From positions 1 through 64,000 of the forward strand of contig JAPEVF010000231.1 in the NCBI GenBank assembly GCA_029747585.1: 64,000 bases of DNA, given 5' to 3'. Each line of letters begins with the position of its first letter. The stretch's first letter is position 1. The DNA is from Pleurotus djamor. Lineage: Eukaryota > Basidiomycota > Agaricomycetes > Agaricales > Pleurotaceae. The notes under the pieces are model-generated. The model had not been told where the DNA came from, made no database searches, and saw only the letters and a program-made list of their open reading frames with translations. Of this stretch, positions 63,452 to 64,000 are shown one piece after another. Made by a program: the position numbers and the translations under genes.

Positions 63452-64000
63452 ATGGCTGGCCTGTCAGAGAACCTCCAGGAGCGTGATGGTGAGTCGCTGA
63501 CATCTCTACCTTTTGTGCCAATTCTGACTGGCTCTTCGGCGCCGCCGTCGCGCTCTATCCTCGCTCGAAGACTCCCAGGGACATGGACCTAACTTTGCAT
63601 TGGTAGCCATATTCGACCTTACGCAGATTTTGGGGTACATCTTGTTGATGATTATCGCGCTCACCGCTTGGCTATCCAAGTCGATTAGACGTTCGCCTGC
63701 TTGGTACAACTTCCTCATCACTTGGATGCTATCATGCGTATCATTCTTGGTCATTCTGGGTCAACAGACCAGCCACGGCCGTCCACAATTTGGAATCTGC
63801 TTGCTGCAGTCGATGTTGATCTATGCTGCGCCTGTTGTGTGAGTTCCTACGTTTTGTACTGGTATTATGGTGTTTCTCATGTGTCCTCAGCACGGTGACG
63901 GCTGGGCTATCCTTCTCCATCGAAGTCAGCCTTCCCTCTACCTTTCAAAGTACCAATCCTAACGCACGTTAGATGTGGCGCATTGTGACGCGTGCAACGT
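63452..64000 (+). CDS. Seven-helix receptor-like membrane protein, copy 2 (cut by window end)
   Basis: Exon 1 63452-63488 (MAGLSENLQERD), exon 2 from 63571 (SQGHGPNFALVAIFDLTQIL, GYILLMIIALTAWLSKSIRR, FGICLLQSMLIYAAPV), then TVTAGLSFSIE and MWRIVTRAT at the window edge. Intron positions equal those of copy 1. About 80% of residues in exon 2 are the same by eye. The 3' half lies outside the window. Confidence 0.75.

Overview
The window is nuclear DNA of a filamentous basidiomycete, most likely an agaricomycete (mushroom-forming fungus). The genes are broken by many short introns (about 47-70 nt, GT...AG). Several families are typical of that group: F-box/LRR-like paralogues, multi-pass membrane proteins of the DUF6534 type, a HET-domain protein, an NRPS-like adenylating reductase, a copper radical oxidase and a secreted pectate-lyase-like enzyme. 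Core eukaryotic genes (MSH2, an NSUN2/Trm4 RNA methyltransferase, proteasome beta-2, MPDU1, PMP3) anchor the assignment. Species cannot be named. Gene models were spliced by hand; where the exon sum is a multiple of three and the protein reads through, the model is stated as such.

Layout: 0-3.7 kb, minus-strand retrotransposon (SR-rich Gag with Cys/His cluster, then RT-RNase H), DIRS-like. 3.8-6.7 kb, almost gene-free. 6.7-11.2 kb, three tandem minus-strand F-box paralogues with the same two intron positions. 11.65-12.7 kb, MPDU1-like ER gene (-). 13.5-15.5 kb, secreted copper radical oxidase (+). 15.7-16.4 kb, a 686-bp near-perfect foldback palindrome. 16.7-17.2 kb, PMP3 (+). 17.9-21.9 kb, MSH2 (+). 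22.1-25.1 kb, NSUN2-type tRNA m5C methyltransferase (+), inside a stretch full of single-base Ns. 25.8-27.5 kb, first DUF6534 gene (-). 29.2-41.4 kb, four consecutive enzyme genes: adenylation-carrier-reductase synthetase (+), alpha/beta hydrolase (-), GMC alcohol oxidase (-), Baeyer-Villiger-like flavin monooxygenase (+). 42.6-48.1 kb, two closely related DUF6534 genes head to head. 48.4-49.4 kb, proteasome beta-2 (+). 49.8-51.6 kb, Ser/Pro-rich coiled-coil protein (+). 52.6-54.1 kb, pectate lyase-like beta-helix enzyme (+). 55.9-57.5 kb, fourth DUF6534 gene (-). 58.1-60.7 kb, ZZ finger plus HET-domain protein (-). 61.4-64 kb, two tandem copies of a seven-helix receptor-like gene (+), the second cut by the window end.

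The most interesting block is 29-41 kb. A carboxylic-acid-activating reductase, a hydrolase and two flavoenzymes stand side by side, as expected for a small biosynthetic cluster making an oxidised aldehyde/alcohol-derived metabolite; the product cannot be inferred. Membrane-protein families (four DUF6534 genes, two receptor-like genes) flank it and have expanded locally. Many single Ns are spurious extra bases: removing two of them restores a paralogue-conserved reading frame in the first F-box gene.
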